The notes under the pieces: model-generated
What the model was told of the DNA's origin: nothing
The model's input: the letters and a program-made list of their open reading frames with translations, nothing else
Databases searched by the model: none
Shown: piece after piece, positions 5,470 to 5,503 of the stretch
Layout of the letters: each line of letters begins with the position of its first letter
Position numbering within the stretch: the stretch's first letter is position 1
Translations under genes and position numbers: made by a program
Source: Deltaproteobacteria bacterium
GTDB taxonomy: Bacteria; Myxococcota_A; Polyangia; Haliangiales; Haliangiaceae
Assembly (NCBI GenBank): GCA_013813945.1
Contig: JACCQV010000882.1
Location: 1 to 5,503, forward strand
Reading direction: 5' to 3'
Length of the DNA: 5,503 nt

Positions 5470-5503
5470 ATCGCAACGATGCCCTCGAGCAGCTCGATGC
5501 CGA
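5451..5503 (-). CDS. 3' end of an unidentified convergent gene (partial)
   Basis: Entering from the right edge on the minus strand, one frame reads GIELLEGIVAMLTKMT and then TGA at 5453-5451. Nearly all third positions are G or C, and the mix of hydrophobic and charged residues looks like real protein, unlike the Arg/His-rich shadows in the other frames. Only 16 residues are visible, so the product cannot be named. The same frame continues past the TGA with another protein-like stretch of 20 codons (ending NVKDPN) to a second TGA at 5390-5388, just 12 bases from the cdsA stop. The gene may therefore be interrupted, or the extension may be chance. Confidence 0.4.
   Translation of the reverse strand, partial: GIELLEGIVAMLTKMT

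Noticed and set aside
5419..5503. Plus-strand open frame from GTG 5419 to the right edge
   Set aside because: Its third positions are poor in G and C and its product is Arg/His-rich, unlike the GC-rich minus frame over the same bases.

Overview
The window is GC-rich, codon third positions are mostly G or C, and most starts lack a strong Shine-Dalgarno sequence. It carries a PilZ-family gene of the type common in myxobacteria, a type II secretion GspC-like gene and a PspA gene. Together these suggest a high-GC Gram-negative bacterium, most plausibly a member of Myxococcota. That assignment is inference from style and content only; no marker gene is present.

Layout. On the minus strand, reading right to left, are pspA (3609 to 2752), a secreted or periplasmic GspC-like HR/PDZ protein (2542 to 1448), a tandem PilZ-like protein (1411 to 779), and a metallo-beta-lactamase-fold protein (759 down past the left edge). 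The last three are tightly spaced (36 and 19 bases) and may be one transcript. pspA is separated from them by a 209-base gap with no gene. On the plus strand, divergent from pspA across 79 bases, are uppS (3689-4432) and cdsA (4470-5375), a pair that feeds cell-envelope synthesis. After cdsA the right edge holds the 3' end of a convergent minus-strand gene. No RNA gene, insertion sequence, CRISPR array or origin was seen.

How the genes fit together. UppS makes the C55 lipid carrier for peptidoglycan and other surface polymers. CdsA makes CDP-diacylglycerol for phospholipids. PspA protects or remodels the inner membrane. The divergent arrangement therefore groups envelope-maintenance genes, and both directions may share a palindromic -35 element. 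The minus-strand trio is less ordinary. It holds a GspC-like protein without its secretion system, a probable cyclic-di-GMP receptor with a second degenerate PilZ-like half, and an MBL-fold protein of the RNA/DNA-processing exonuclease type that has lost the metal-binding motifs I can locate. That pseudoenzyme is the most interesting item here. Other oddities are a perfect 18-base tandem duplication at the end of cdsA, a Glu-to-Gln change at a normally conserved UppS position, and an interrupted reading frame over a hairpin at the right edge.
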